64,000 bases of DNA from Candidatus Fermentibacterota bacterium (GCA_002748705.1 PDSZ01000018.1:103611-167610); one strand, 5' to 3'; positions 17,027 through 25,894 are shown, counted from the stretch's first letter. Translations and numbers: made by a program. Notes: generated by a model from the letters alone, not told the origin.

Positions 17027-18397
17027 TTGAGAGTTACCGTACTCGGTGCAGGGCTGGCAGGACTGTCGGCGGCAGTTGAACTGGCCGGGCGCGGAGTTGA
17101 TACTGTTGTTATGGAAAAAGAATCCTGTTCCGGCGGACTTGCGTCGACAGTCCGCCGTGACGATTTCTGCTATGACCTGGGGCCTCACAGGTTTCACACT
17201 CTGAACCCTGAACTCCTTTCCTTCATAGAAGACCTTCCTGGAATCAACCTTCTGGAGCTTGAGAGAGTGAGCAGAATAAGGCTTCTGGACAGGTATTTCA
17301 GCTATCCCCTTTCAATGGGAAATGTTCTCTCGACAATGCCTCTTCGCCAGGGAGCTTCCATGATGTTCAGCTACATTGGAGAGAAGGTCAGAGGCCTTGT
17401 CGCAAAAAGGGAGCAGGACAGCTTTGAAGGCTGGGTTCTCAGCCGTTTCGGCAGAGGCCTTTACAACCTCTACCTGGCTCCCTACAACAGAAAGCTCTGG
17501 GGAATGGAGCCTTCAGCCCTCAGCGCAGACTGGGCCAGTCAGCGTATCACTGTGCCAAGCCTTGGAGGTCTTGTCAGAGAAACCCTCTTTCCTTCCAGGG
17601 AGAAGGTCAGAAGTCTTGTAAGCTCCTTTCATTACCCTGAAGGGGGAATAGGGGAGATAGCAGGGGCACTTGAGAAAAAACTCGCATCCCTTGGAGGCAG
17701 GGTTCTCCACTCCACTGAACCTTCCGAAATAAAGAAAACTGAAAGCGGCTGGAAAATCACCCATCAGGCAGGGGAGTTTTTCTGCAGCAGCATAGTAAAT
17801 ACAATACCTGTTCCAGACTATGTTGCTCTTCTTGGAGAGCTGCTTCCGCCTGAGGTACACAGGGCTTCACGCAACCTGAAGTTCAGAGCCCTTGTATTCC
17901 TTTCAGTTCTCCTTGACAGGAATGTTCCCCACAAAGACCACTGGATTTACACATCTGAGGACAGATACCTGTTCAACAGGCTTTCCATTACACGAAACTT
18001 TCACTCTGAAATCCCGTCACAGGTGGTTTTCGAGTTCAGCTGTCAGCCTGGAGACACTATCTGGAACATGACAGGAGAGGAGCTTCTCGCTTCAACTGTT
18101 CCCGGCGCTGAGCATCTTGGTCTTTTCAGTGCCCATGCAGTGAAGGGGTTCGACCTCTCCAGAGTGTCGCATGCATATCCTGTATACGATTTGAGCTACA
18201 GGGAATCTGCCTCTGTGGTGCTTGATGCTCTGGATGGTGTTGAGGGTTCTGTTACCTGCGGAAGGCAGGGGCTGTTCAGGTACAACAACATGGATCACTC
18301 TATAGAAATGGGCCTTATTGCCGCAAAAGAAGTCGCAGGTGAGGCTACTGTAAGGGAGCATTTCAGCTGGAACGAGAACACCTGGGCTGACGGCTGA
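17027..18397 (+). CDS. FAD-dependent amine-oxidase-like oxidoreductase (protoporphyrinogen oxidase/UDP-galactopyranose mutase-like)
   Basis: 456 residues starting at TTG 17027, with GAGGAG 9 nt upstream. The FAD-binding dinucleotide fold VLGAGLAGLSAA (residues 5-16) is followed by a matching GGLAST second glycine motif. The stretch YDLGPHRFHT, and YNRKLWGM/MDHSIEMGLIAA later, recall NAD(P)-binding Rossmann-like amine oxidases found in polysaccharide gene clusters, including UDP-galactopyranose-mutase-like enzymes and carotenoid/porphyrin oxidases. The fold is clear, the substrate is not. It follows the nucleotidase by 3 nt. Confidence 0.82.
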   Translation: MRVTVLGAGLAGLSAAVELAGRGVDTVVMEKESCSGGLASTVRRDDFCYDLGPHRFHTLNPELLSFIEDLPGINLLELERVSRIRLLDRYFSYPLSMGNVLSTMPLRQGASMMFSYIGEKVRGLVAKREQDSFEGWVLSRFGRGLYNLYLAPYNRKLWGMEPSALSADWASQRITVPSLGGLVRETLFPSREKVRSLVSSFHYPEGGIGEIAGALEKKLASLGGRVLHSTEPSEIKKTESGWKITHQAGEFFCSSIVNTIPVPDYVALLGELLPPEVHRASRNLKFRALVFLSVLLDRNVPHKDHWIYTSEDRYLFNRLSITRNFHSEIPSQVVFEFSCQPGDTIWNMTGEELLASTVPGAEHLGLFSAHAVKGFDLSRVSHAYPVYDLSYRESASVVLDALDGVEGSVTCGRQGLFRYNNMDHSIEMGLIAAKEVAGEATVREHFSWNENTWADG

Positions 18398-18398
18398 C

Positions 18399-18782
18399 AT
18401 GAGAAAAACCGCGTCAATCTCCCTTATGGCTCTCTCAGGTCTCTTTGCTGCTGGAGCCTTTCTTGATCCTCCCTTTCTCACCCCCCTTCTCAAGCTTACA
18501 TGTCACAGACTTCCAGAGCGGTCTTTTCTGTGGACGCCGGGTTTATGCGCCAGGTGTTCTTTTTTCTGGGCAGGCCTGTTCTTCGCTTCAGTTCTTATGC
18601 TTTTCAGGAAACTTCCCGGCAGACTGGTTGCCGGGCTGCTTGTCATTTCCCCCCTTGTGGTGGACGGATTACTGCAGTTTGCAGGATTCTATGAGAGTAC
18701 CAATGCTGTAAGGCTGATAACAGGAGCCCTTGCAGGGCTCGGTACAGGAATTGTCTTTGAAAGTGGTGCCGAAGCCTGTTGA
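18399..18782 (+). CDS. DUF2085 membrane protein
   Basis: 127 residues with four hydrophobic segments and the DUF2085 signature: CHRLPERSF followed by LCARCSFFWAG. In the family the conserved Cys/His motifs sit at the membrane face and suggest a metal or redox site, but no function is known. ATG is one base after the previous stop; last gene of the operon, followed by a 175-nt structured leader for the next gene. Confidence 0.85.
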   Translation: MRKTASISLMALSGLFAAGAFLDPPFLTPLLKLTCHRLPERSFLWTPGLCARCSFFWAGLFFASVLMLFRKLPGRLVAGLLVISPLVVDGLLQFAGFYESTNAVRLITGALAGLGTGIVFESGAEAC

Positions 18783-18848
18783 TTCATGCAGATTTATATG
18801 CTGTACCGGCATTGACAATTCACATGAAAACTGCGAGATTTGACCCCA

Positions 18849-18945
18849 ACCAGCCGGAAGAGCTGGTATCCACACTAACAGTGGAAGAGGCCGAACCTGA
18901 CGGTTCGCTGTTGCTCTTCCGCAAGCAGAGTTTTAACTTGCGGAA
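18849..18945 (+). promoter_or_regulatory. three-hairpin leader upstream of the cDPG-synthetase-like gene
   Basis: Three perfect inverted repeats in a row: ACCAGC/GCTGGT (18849-18867), CGAACC/GGTTCG (18892-18907) and the 9-bp TTCCGCAAG/CTTGCGGAA (18917-18945). The last arm runs into the AAAGGA ribosome binding site (18944-18949) of the gene starting at 18958, so folding could limit translation. No T-run follows any hairpin. It may be a structured 5' UTR; no known riboswitch class recognised. Confidence 0.4.
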
Positions 18946-18957
18946 AGGACCACTGCA

Positions 18958-20283
18958 ATGAGCAGAACGAGAACACTTATTCTGGGCGCTGCCGGACGGG
19001 ATTTTCACAATTTCAATACGCTCTATCGTACCGATAACAGCTTTGAGGTTGTTGCGTTCACAGCCACACAGATCCCTGACATCGACGGCAGGAAGTACCC
19101 TGCGGAACTGGCAGGCGAATTTTACCCACAGGGCATTCCCATTCTTGATGAGAGCGAGCTTGAGAACATCATCCGTGACAAGAACATTGAGCTTTGCGTC
19201 ATGTCCTACAGCGATCTTCCCGACAGCACAGTAATGGCGCTTGCAAGCCGTGTAAACGCTGCCGGTGCTGACTTTACAATGATCGGCGCACAGCGTACAA
19301 TGGTTAAGAGTACAAAGCCCCTCATCGCCATCACCGCTGTTCGTACAGGCTGCGGCAAGAGCCAGACCACCAGAAGAGTTGTTGAAGAACTCACAAAGGC
19401 CGGCAAAAAGGTAGTTGCCATTCGCCACCCGATGCCATATGGCGACCTTGTGAAGCAGCGTGTTCAGAGATTTGCTGAGATTGATGATCTGAAGAAGCAT
19501 GAGTGCACCATTGAGGAGATGGAAGAGTACGAGCCACACATTGCCCGGGGCAATGTTATCTACGCAGGCGTAGACTACGAAGCCATTCTTCGTGAAGCTG
19601 AGAAAGAGGCTGACATAATCCTCTGGGATGGTGGCAACAACGATACTTCCTTCTATGCCCCTGACCTTACGATAACCGTTGCCGACCCCCACAGGCCCGG
19701 CCACGAAATCAGCTACTATCCCGGCCAGATCAACACCAGAATCGCAGATGTTGTTGTTATCAACAAAATCGACAGCGCATATCCTGAAGATGTTGAAGAG
19801 GTAAGGAAGAACATCCGCAAGGTTAACTCCAGCGCAAAGATCATAGACGGAGCCAGCCCGGTAAGCGTTGATAAGCCTGAACTCGTCAGAGGCAAGAAGG
19901 TTCTCGTAGTTGAGGACGGTCCGACTCTTACACACGGTGAGATGGAGTACGGTGCAGGCTATGTAGCAGCTGAGAAGTACGGCGCTGCCGAATTTGCCAA
20001 TCCAGTTCCTTTCGCTGTAAGGACCATCAGGGAAACCTTTGAGAAGTATTACTCCGGCCAGGAAGAAACAGCCATTCTTCCGGCAATGGGTTACGGTGAC
20101 GCGCAGATGAAAGACCTTGAGGAGACCATCAACGCCATCGACTGCGATGTTGTTGTTATCGGTACTCCCATTGACCTGACAAGAGTCGTCAAGATAGACA
20201 AACCTACGGTAAAGGTTACATACGACCTTCAGGAGATCGGCAAGCCGGATCTCGCAGAAGTTCTCAAGCCCTTTACCAAGTAG
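18958..20283 (+). CDS. cyclic 2,3-diphosphoglycerate synthetase-like P-loop GTPase family protein
   Basis: 441 residues. An N-terminal Rossmann-like half (RTLILGAAGRDFHNFN; IPDIDGRKYP) precedes a P-loop AVRTGCGKSQTTRR (127-140). Later come WDGGNNDTSFYAPDLTITVADPHRPGHE and NKIDSA (nucleotide specificity-like). This is the pattern of cyclic 2,3-diphosphoglycerate synthetase, which in some archaea makes the solute cDPG from 2,3-diphosphoglycerate; bacterial homologues are frequent and mostly uncharacterised, some acting as GTPase-like proteins. Product in this organism is unknown. Codon usage is strikingly regular, giving a long antisense open frame. It lies upstream of the kor operon, separated by two hairpins. 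Confidence 0.82.
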   Translation: MSRTRTLILGAAGRDFHNFNTLYRTDNSFEVVAFTATQIPDIDGRKYPAELAGEFYPQGIPILDESELENIIRDKNIELCVMSYSDLPDSTVMALASRVNAAGADFTMIGAQRTMVKSTKPLIAITAVRTGCGKSQTTRRVVEELTKAGKKVVAIRHPMPYGDLVKQRVQRFAEIDDLKKHECTIEEMEEYEPHIARGNVIYAGVDYEAILREAEKEADIILWDGGNNDTSFYAPDLTITVADPHRPGHEISYYPGQINTRIADVVVINKIDSAYPEDVEEVRKNIRKVNSSAKIIDGASPVSVDKPELVRGKKVLVVEDGPTLTHGEMEYGAGYVAAEKYGAAEFANPVPFAVRTIRETFEKYYSGQEETAILPAMGYGDAQMKDLEETINAIDCDVVVIGTPIDLTRVVKIDKPTVKVTYDLQEIGKPDLAEVLKPFTK

Positions 20284-20288
20284 CAAAG

Positions 20289-20342
20289 TCCGCTGTGAGC
20301 GGAAATCGCGCAGGAAGGCAGGACCTGTTCGGGTCTTGCCTT
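20289..20342 (+). other. two intercistronic hairpins between the GTPase gene and korD
   Basis: TCCGCT-gtg-AGCGGA (20289-20303) and an 11-bp stem with one G-U pair and a 6-nt loop (20315-20342, arms AAGGCAGGACC / GGGTCTTGCCTT). No U-tract follows, so this is not a classical terminator. It could be a weak terminator, an RNA-processing site or an mRNA-stability element before korD. Confidence 0.5.
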
Positions 20343-20370
20343 TCCACGCATCATCTGGAGGTACTGTTCA

Positions 20371-20652
20371 ATGTCTGAGAAGCCCGCCAAGGGACAGACA
20401 AAGGTAGAACCAAGTGAGGTGAAGAGAAAGCCTGCGGTCCACATCTTTCCCGACTGGTGTAAGGGATGCGGCATATGCATTGCTTTCTGTCCCAAGCAAG
20501 TGCTCGCTATGGGCAAAGACCAGAAGGCTCGTGTAGCACACCCCGAGAAGTGTATCGAATGTGCTCTCTGCGCCAGGAGGTGCCCTGAGTTCGCTGTTTT
20601 TGTAAGCGGTGAGGAACTGAAGAACAGCAGAAAGAATGGTGGTGAGAAATGA
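20371..20652 (+). CDS. korD: 2-oxoacid:ferredoxin oxidoreductase delta subunit (2x[4Fe-4S] ferredoxin)
   Basis: 93 residues with two complete 4Fe-4S motifs, CKGCGICIAFCP and CIECALCARRCP, the second ending in the usual C-P. It is the electron-transfer subunit of the complex encoded by the next three genes and would pass electrons from the thiamine-diphosphate site to external ferredoxin. CTGGAGG precedes its ATG. Its stop overlaps korA (ATGA). Confidence 0.95.
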   Translation: MSEKPAKGQTKVEPSEVKRKPAVHIFPDWCKGCGICIAFCPKQVLAMGKDQKARVAHPEKCIECALCARRCPEFAVFVSGEELKNSRKNGGEK

Positions 20653-21794
20653 GCGGAGTTCCCTGGGGTGAGACCCGACTTGTTCAGGGCAACGAAGCTG
20701 TAGCCCTCGGCGCACTTGCAGCCGGAATTGATTTTTTCGCCGGTTATCCGATTACTCCGTCAACGGAAGTTGCTGAAATTCTTTCAAGGGAGATGCCTCT
20801 TATCGGCAAGAGGTGGATTCAGATGGAGGATGAGATAGCCAGTATCAGTGCCATTATCGGCGGAAGCCTTGCCGGCGGCAGGTCAATGACTGCCACCAGC
20901 GGCCCCGGTTTCAGTCTGATGCAGGAAGGTCTTGGTTATGCCTGCATGACCGAGGTTCCTCTTGTGCTTGTGAATGTCATGCGTGGCGGGCCCTCCACAG
21001 GTCTTCCTACACAGGTTTCTCAAGGTGATGTGATGCAGGCCAGATGGGGAACACACGGAGACCATCCAGCAATCGTTCTTGCGCCTTCGGATGTGGAAGA
21101 ATGTTTCAAGCTTACCATAAGGGCATTCAACCTTTCAGAATCCTTCAGAACACCTGTAATACTCATGCCTGATGAGGTTATAGGCCACATGAGAGAGAAA
21201 CTCAGCTTTCCTGCTAAAGGTGAAATCAGCGTAACACCCCTCTCTGAACCGGATGTGCCCATAGAGTGGTATGAGCATTATCACACTTCTGCAACTGGAG
21301 TCTCTCCTATGGCCAGGTTCGGAAGCGGCTACAGATTCCATGTTACAGGGCTTACCCATGATGTTCACGGCTTTCCTACAAGGAAGGTCGACGAGGTCAT
21401 TACAAAGATGAACAGACTGAAGCATAAGATAACCAGGCGTCTCGATATCCTTGAGGATAACATGCTTCATGATGTGGAAGACAGCCGTGTGGTAGTTTTC
21501 TGTTACGGTTCAGTGTACAGAAGCGCACTGGCTGCTCATAACATTCTTGCTAAAAAGAGAAAAAAGGTAGGGATCTTCAGACCTGTCACTCTCTGGCCCT
21601 TCCCTGACAGAACTGTGAAGGAAAAACTGGACAACAAGGATGTTATCCTGGTTCCCGAGCTGAATCAGGGGCAGATGGTCCACGAGGTGGAACGACTCAC
21701 CTCGGATAATGTCAGAGTGGTCCCTCTTCACAGGTATGACGGCTATGAGATAACTCCTGAGCAGATTGTTCAGGCAGTATTGGAGGTGATGTGA
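20649..21794 (+). CDS. korA: 2-oxoacid:ferredoxin oxidoreductase alpha subunit (KorA-like)
   Basis: 381 residues matching the separate alpha subunit of 2-oxoglutarate-type ferredoxin oxidoreductases: QGNEAVALGALAAGIDFFAGYPITPSTEVAE, then TSGPGFSLMQEGLGYACMTEVPLV and the substrate-loop segment RGGPSTGLPTQVSQGD. With subunits beta, gamma and delta it oxidatively decarboxylates a 2-oxoacid to its acyl-CoA with reduced ferredoxin; the GPSTG-type loop favours the 2-oxoglutarate class, but a branched or other oxoacid cannot be excluded. Strongly supports an anaerobic, ferredoxin-based metabolism. Confidence 0.94.
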   Translation: MSGVPWGETRLVQGNEAVALGALAAGIDFFAGYPITPSTEVAEILSREMPLIGKRWIQMEDEIASISAIIGGSLAGGRSMTATSGPGFSLMQEGLGYACMTEVPLVLVNVMRGGPSTGLPTQVSQGDVMQARWGTHGDHPAIVLAPSDVEECFKLTIRAFNLSESFRTPVILMPDEVIGHMREKLSFPAKGEISVTPLSEPDVPIEWYEHYHTSATGVSPMARFGSGYRFHVTGLTHDVHGFPTRKVDEVITKMNRLKHKITRRLDILEDNMLHDVEDSRVVVFCYGSVYRSALAAHNILAKKRKKVGIFRPVTLWPFPDRTVKEKLDNKDVILVPELNQGQMVHEVERLTSDNVRVVPLHRYDGYEITPEQIVQAVLEVM

Positions 21795-22630
21795 TGCCTG
21801 CAAGACTTCCATACTCCTACAGATATCTCAGATCCAAGAAGAAATTCCCCCATGTATGGTGTCCAGGGTGCGGTATCGGCATAGTCATGGGTTCCATAAT
21901 AAGGGCTGTCGACAAACTTGGCTGGGAACTTGACGATGTTCTCATGGTCTCCGGTATCGGATGCACCAGCAGAATGCCGGTTTATGTCGACTTCAATACC
22001 CTTCATACAACCCACGGCAGAGCTCTTGCCTTCGGTACAGGGGCGAAAATGGCCAACGAAAACCTGAAGGTTCTTGCTGTCATGGGCGACGGTGATGCTC
22101 TTGCCATCGGCGGAAACCACATCATTCACGCTGCCAGAAGGAACATGGACATTACAGCTGTCATTGTTAACAACAACAACTACGGAATGACAGGTGGTCA
22201 GTTTTCTCCAACCACACCTCAGGGCTCCCGTACTTCAACAACGCCGTACGGAATGATCGAACCGAATTTCGATGTGTGCAAACTGGCTGAAGCCGCAGGA
22301 GCCAATTTCGTGGCACGAGGATCGGTATACCATGTAATGGAGCTGGACGGAATCCTTCAGAAGGGCCTTGACGGCGCAGGCTTCAGGGTTGTCGAAGTGG
22401 TTTCTCCCTGCCCTACCAACTACGGCAGAGCCAACAGGCAGGGTGATGCTGTGAAAATGATGGAGCTTCTCAGGGATACCACCATCAACAAAGCACAGGC
22501 CTCAAAGCTTCCCGCTGACAAGCTTGAAGGCAAGATAGTCAGAGGCATCTTTGCAGATAAGAGCGAAATGGGCTACATGGAGCGTTACAGTAAACTTCTT
22601 GACAGGGTGAAACCGGAGGTGAAGAAGTGA
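21794..22630 (+). CDS. korB: 2-oxoacid:ferredoxin oxidoreductase beta subunit, thiamine diphosphate-binding (KorB-like)
   Basis: 278 residues from ATG 21794, which shares its A with the korA stop (TGATG) and lies after GGAGGTGAT; a GTG three bases earlier is possible. Motifs: WCPGCGIGIV near the N-terminus, the TPP/Mg motif VMGDGDALAIGGNHIIHAARR...NNNNYGMTGGQFSPTTP, and CPTNYGR cysteine region. It carries the catalytic thiamine diphosphate and a 4Fe-4S cluster. Coupled to korC by a 4-nt overlap. Confidence 0.95.
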   Translation: MPARLPYSYRYLRSKKKFPHVWCPGCGIGIVMGSIIRAVDKLGWELDDVLMVSGIGCTSRMPVYVDFNTLHTTHGRALAFGTGAKMANENLKVLAVMGDGDALAIGGNHIIHAARRNMDITAVIVNNNNYGMTGGQFSPTTPQGSRTSTTPYGMIEPNFDVCKLAEAAGANFVARGSVYHVMELDGILQKGLDGAGFRVVEVVSPCPTNYGRANRQGDAVKMMELLRDTTINKAQASKLPADKLEGKIVRGIFADKSEMGYMERYSKLLDRVKPEVKK

Positions 22631-23241
22631 AATACGCCGAGATCAGGCTGGCAGGAGCAGGTGGTCAGGGCCTTGGGCTTGCAGGAAGAATACTCAGCCA
22701 GGCAGCCATAATCAACGGCAGCGAAGTGTGCCTGACGCAGAGCTACGGTCCGGAAGCAAGAGGCGGTGCCAGCCGCACTGATGTGATCATATCCGATAAG
22801 CCGATACTCTTCCCCAACTGCAGGAAGCTGGACATTCTGCTTGCTATGAATCAGGAAAGTGCCGACAAATTCAGTCCCAAGCTGAAAGAGACCGGATTCT
22901 GCATTGTTGATTCAACCTATGTTGATCAGCTCCCTGAAGGGAAGGTTTACGAGTATCCCTTCACGAGCAAATGCATTGAGGCTTTCGACAGCAAGATAGC
23001 AGCAAACCTGATAGCGATAGGCATGTTCGGCGCCTTGAGCGGTTATTTCAAGCTGGATACCTGGACTGACGCTATAAAGCTGGCAGTACCTCCTGCGTTC
23101 CTGGATATGAACCTGAAGGCTTTTGAGATGGGACACAGGGACGGCAGAAATATTCTTCACATGGAGGAGGGGCGAATTCCTATGGCCTGGGACAGGAAAC
23201 AGCCTGTACCCAAAGCGATAAGGGATAAATACTCTACATAG
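22627..23241 (+). CDS. korC: 2-oxoacid:ferredoxin oxidoreductase gamma subunit (KorC-like)
   Basis: 204 residues with the gamma-subunit start EIRLAGAGGQGLGLAGRILSQAA (CoA-binding region in the family) and the conserved SYGPEARGGASRTDVIISD segment. Completes the delta-alpha-beta-gamma operon; a strong inverted repeat follows its stop by about 17 nt. Full length. Confidence 0.94.
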   Translation: MKYAEIRLAGAGGQGLGLAGRILSQAAIINGSEVCLTQSYGPEARGGASRTDVIISDKPILFPNCRKLDILLAMNQESADKFSPKLKETGFCIVDSTYVDQLPEGKVYEYPFTSKCIEAFDSKIAANLIAIGMFGALSGYFKLDTWTDAIKLAVPPAFLDMNLKAFEMGHRDGRNILHMEEGRIPMAWDRKQPVPKAIRDKYST

Positions 23242-23257
23242 TATACTGCTGTTGAAA

Positions 23258-23285
23258 ACCCCGCCTGACAAACCACAGGCGGGGT
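23258..23285. terminator. hairpin terminator after the kor operon
   Basis: Perfect 10-bp GC-rich stem ACCCCGCCTG / CAGGCGGGGT with an 8-nt loop, 17 nt after the korC stop. Downstream on the + strand there is only ATTG, so the T-tract is poor. Position and stem strength still suggest a transcription end. Confidence 0.65.
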
Positions 23286-23673
23286 ATTGCCGTATCACAC
23301 CGGATAAACAGGGCAGTAGAACTATAGTGTTGCCTGGCAAAGAATTAAATAACTAATAAGAGCCCGAAGATGTCTGAAGCAGCATTGTTAATCCCTGAAC
23401 AAAATTACTGAAAACACATTCACAAGAATCAGAAGATGTGCTGTATTTTGTAAAAAAACTGTTTCAATTGCAGATAAGAAAAGTAACCCTGTGCATGCCG
23501 TTAGTGTCTCATTAAGCGGTTGCACCGTATTTATAACTAATTAACATGATGCAACTTAAGGAAGATGTAACCAGGCATGAACATGAAGATGAATGCAAGG
23601 CTTACTTCTGCTGTTCTGCTGAATCGTCTTTGCATTAAGCAGAGGTTGGTTCTTTGAATCACGGATTGCACGA

Positions 23674-23702
23674 TTGACTTGCTTCATCAGGAAATGTATC
23701 TT
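23674..23702 (+). promoter_or_regulatory. sigma70-like promoter of the OmpA-family gene
   Basis: TTGACT (23674-23679), 17-nt spacer, TATCTT (23697-23702). Gives a leader of roughly 95 nt containing a perfect 8-bp hairpin ACTCTGTA-ttt-TACAGAGT (23725-23743), then AACTGGAGGG before ATG 23806. Confidence 0.65.
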
Positions 23703-23724
23703 ACATAGAATTGTTAAAGGGAAT

Positions 23725-23743
23725 ACTCTGTATTTTACAGAGT
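23725..23743 (+). promoter_or_regulatory. perfect leader hairpin in the OmpA-family mRNA
   Basis: ACTCTGTA-TTT-TACAGAGT, an 8-bp stem with a 3-nt loop, about 20-40 nt into the predicted transcript. It may stabilise the 5' end, as is common for abundant outer-membrane protein mRNAs, or act as an operator. Confidence 0.45.
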
Positions 23744-23805
23744 GAGTAAGAAACAATCGGTCTGTTTCGCTGATGTAGACAGATTCGTATTCAACTGGAG
23801 GGATA

Positions 23806-25797
23806 ATGAAAAAAATTATCAGTCTTGCTATTCTGCTCATGGCGGCAAGCACAGCTATGGCCCTGCCGTCCTTTTACGGGCTTAGAGGGCTTAACAGAGT
23901 TGTTGATGCTCAGCCCCTTGAAACCAACCAGTATTCTCTGGGTCTCTTCACTCATCTGGGCATAAGCAAAGACACAAGAAATGCCTGGCTTCCCCAGTCC
24001 GGCAGTTTCGAGGTTGAAGATTCCGAGTACGATGGCACCGGTTACTTTGCCTTCGGCTACGGCATAAATCAGATGGCTGAAATTGCCGGTCGTGTATCCT
24101 ATTTTTGGAACGGTTACAAGAGAGACCTGAGCAATGAAGAGAGAGACGGCGGAACAGGTGACTGGGAAAGCGATGACGCTCTGAATGAAGCCATGCTTTC
24201 CCTTAAGCTTTCCTTCAATCCTGCAAATGACGGCCAGTTCTGGATGGGTTTCATGCCCAGTGCGGGATTTTCTGTCTCCAGCGGTGATAATGATTATGTC
24301 ACTGTCAAGGATGAGGGCACCGATGGCATCTGGTGGATGGACGATCCGATGTTTGAGATGCGCAGAAGCATGCTTAACTCCGGAAAGTTACACTTCGGCG
24401 GTGACCTTCTCATGTCCTACAATTCGGATTTTGGCCTTGGCGTTCACTTGAACACAGGTTTTCACCGGTTCTCTCAGGAGATATCATACACCGATGTAAG
24501 GCGCGACATGGCCACCGGCACTATTCTTGATTCCGAAGAAGTCGAGGTCACTATCGATGACAATGTAATCAAGGTTGCCGGCGGCATAGAATACCAGGGT
24601 GGCTCAATTACACCTTTCGCAGAGCTTGAGTACAGCAGGTTCCTTGACAGGGAAGAGGAAGCCGGTGACGGCGAGAGATACGACGACCTTGCTTTGCTTG
24701 GCGGCGGATTCAGATTTACTTCTCCCTACGGCATTGCCCTTGATGTTACCGGTTCCATGGCTCTTACCGATTTCGATCCTGAGTGGGGAGACCTTGGTCA
24801 CGGTATCTATCAGGCCACCGGAACCGTTACTGAGGAAGAGCGTATTGCAAGAGCGCCGTTCCCCGGCGGTTATCCTGCAGAGTACGGTTTTGGTATGAAC
24901 CTCATCTTCTCTTCTGTTCTTCTTCAGGATCCGACCCACGGAACCCTCAGCGGTATGGTAACCGATATTGAAACTGGCGAAACTCTGGCTGCAGAGATTT
25001 CCTTCCCTGCATCTTCAGTGATGCCTGTCATGGCAGAAAACGGTTTCTACAGTGCTGAGATCCTTGCCGGCTCCGTTCCTGTGGAAGCAGCTTTAGAGGG
25101 CTATCTGCCCTTCTCAGAGACTGTTGTTATTGTTGCCGGTGAAGACCATGCCTTTGATATAGCAATGACTCCGATTCCTGATAACGGAGTTCTTACAGGT
25201 ACTGTTACCGATGGTGAAACCAACGAGATCATCTCCGGCGCAACTGTGACAGTCGAAGGCCTTCCTGCCGGTATTGAGAACACAACAACAACAGACCGCA
25301 ACGGTGTTTACTCAATCAGTGTCCCTGAGGGTAACTGGACGATTAAGGTTACTGCTGAAGGTTATCTTGATGTTATCAAGGTTAAGGTGATGACTCCTGA
25401 GCAGACCACTATCTTTGATGTTGAGATGCGTCCTGAACTGGTCGAGGGCCAGGTTCTCAGCTTCAACAACATCTACTTTGATTCAGGAAGTGCCAACATC
25501 AAGCCTGAGAGCTTCGGCATTCTTGATAATGTTGCCGCTACCCTTATCGCCAACCAGGGTGTTGATGTGCGTATCGCCGGTCACACTGACAGCGATGGAA
25601 GTGCCAGCTACAACCAGGGTCTCAGTGAGCGCAGAGCTGCTTCTGTAAGAGACTATCTGGTGAACAAGGGCGTGTCTGCCAGGTCTCTGAGCATCGTCGG
25701 CTATGGTGAGGAACAGCCTGTTGTTCCCAACACCAGTTCAGCCAACAAGGCACAGAACAGACGAATCGAGTTCATAATTCTGGGCCAGTCTCAGTAG
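23806..25797 (+). CDS. OmpA-family outer-membrane protein with barrel, two carboxypeptidase-regulatory-like domains and OmpA C-terminal domain
   Basis: 663 residues: signal peptide (MKKIISLAILLMAASTAMA), a ~370-residue beta-rich barrel-like part, then two Ig-like carboxypeptidase-regulatory-type repeats (GTLSGMVTDIETGETLAAEI ~ 382-450; GVLTGTVTDGETNEIISGATVTV ~ 463-545). The end is a classical OmpA peptidoglycan-binding domain (NNIYFDSGSANIKPES...AGHTDSDGSASYNQGLSERRA...GYGEEQPVVPN...QNRRIEF). It should tether the outer membrane to peptidoglycan. Single-gene unit with its own promoter and terminator; strong signals suggest high expression. Confidence 0.92.
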   Translation: MKKIISLAILLMAASTAMALPSFYGLRGLNRVVDAQPLETNQYSLGLFTHLGISKDTRNAWLPQSGSFEVEDSEYDGTGYFAFGYGINQMAEIAGRVSYFWNGYKRDLSNEERDGGTGDWESDDALNEAMLSLKLSFNPANDGQFWMGFMPSAGFSVSSGDNDYVTVKDEGTDGIWWMDDPMFEMRRSMLNSGKLHFGGDLLMSYNSDFGLGVHLNTGFHRFSQEISYTDVRRDMATGTILDSEEVEVTIDDNVIKVAGGIEYQGGSITPFAELEYSRFLDREEEAGDGERYDDLALLGGGFRFTSPYGIALDVTGSMALTDFDPEWGDLGHGIYQATGTVTEEERIARAPFPGGYPAEYGFGMNLIFSSVLLQDPTHGTLSGMVTDIETGETLAAEISFPASSVMPVMAENGFYSAEILAGSVPVEAALEGYLPFSETVVIVAGEDHAFDIAMTPIPDNGVLTGTVTDGETNEIISGATVTVEGLPAGIENTTTTDRNGVYSISVPEGNWTIKVTAEGYLDVIKVKVMTPEQTTIFDVEMRPELVEGQVLSFNNIYFDSGSANIKPESFGILDNVAATLIANQGVDVRIAGHTDSDGSASYNQGLSERRAASVRDYLVNKGVSARSLSIVGYGEEQPVVPNTSSANKAQNRRIEFIILGQSQ

Positions 25798-25816
25798 AAC
25801 CAGATTCATTAGCGAG

Positions 25817-25844
25817 GGAGGCGGGGTGACCCGCCTCCTTTTTT
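25817..25844 (+). terminator. rho-independent terminator after the OmpA-family gene
   Basis: 9-bp stem GGAGGCGGG / CCCGCCTCC with a short loop, immediately followed by six T (25839-25844). Textbook intrinsic terminator 19 nt after the stop. Confidence 0.93.
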
Positions 25845-25894
25845 AAAGCATTATTACCGCCGGCAAAGCAGGTGTGTCTGGACCGGGAGAAGCT

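Larger units (their letters stand above)
23242..23805 (+). other. 564-nt AT-rich intergenic region without a convincing gene
   Basis: Between korC and the OmpA-type gene. It contains the terminator hairpin (23258-23285), about 370 nt with no supported ORF, and the promoter and leader hairpin of the next gene (23674-23743). Base composition is more AT-rich than the flanking genes. Only a 26-codon frame from 23577 and scattered tiny frames occur. A small RNA or decayed gene is possible, but I see no direct sign. Confidence 0.5.

Noticed and set aside
18820..20286. 488-codon - strand open frame lying opposite the cDPG-synthetase-like gene
   Set aside because: It mirrors the + strand gene, which has clear motifs and a ribosome site. 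The translation is Cys/Val/Asn-rich without domains; the open frame is a by-product of the + gene's regular codon use.
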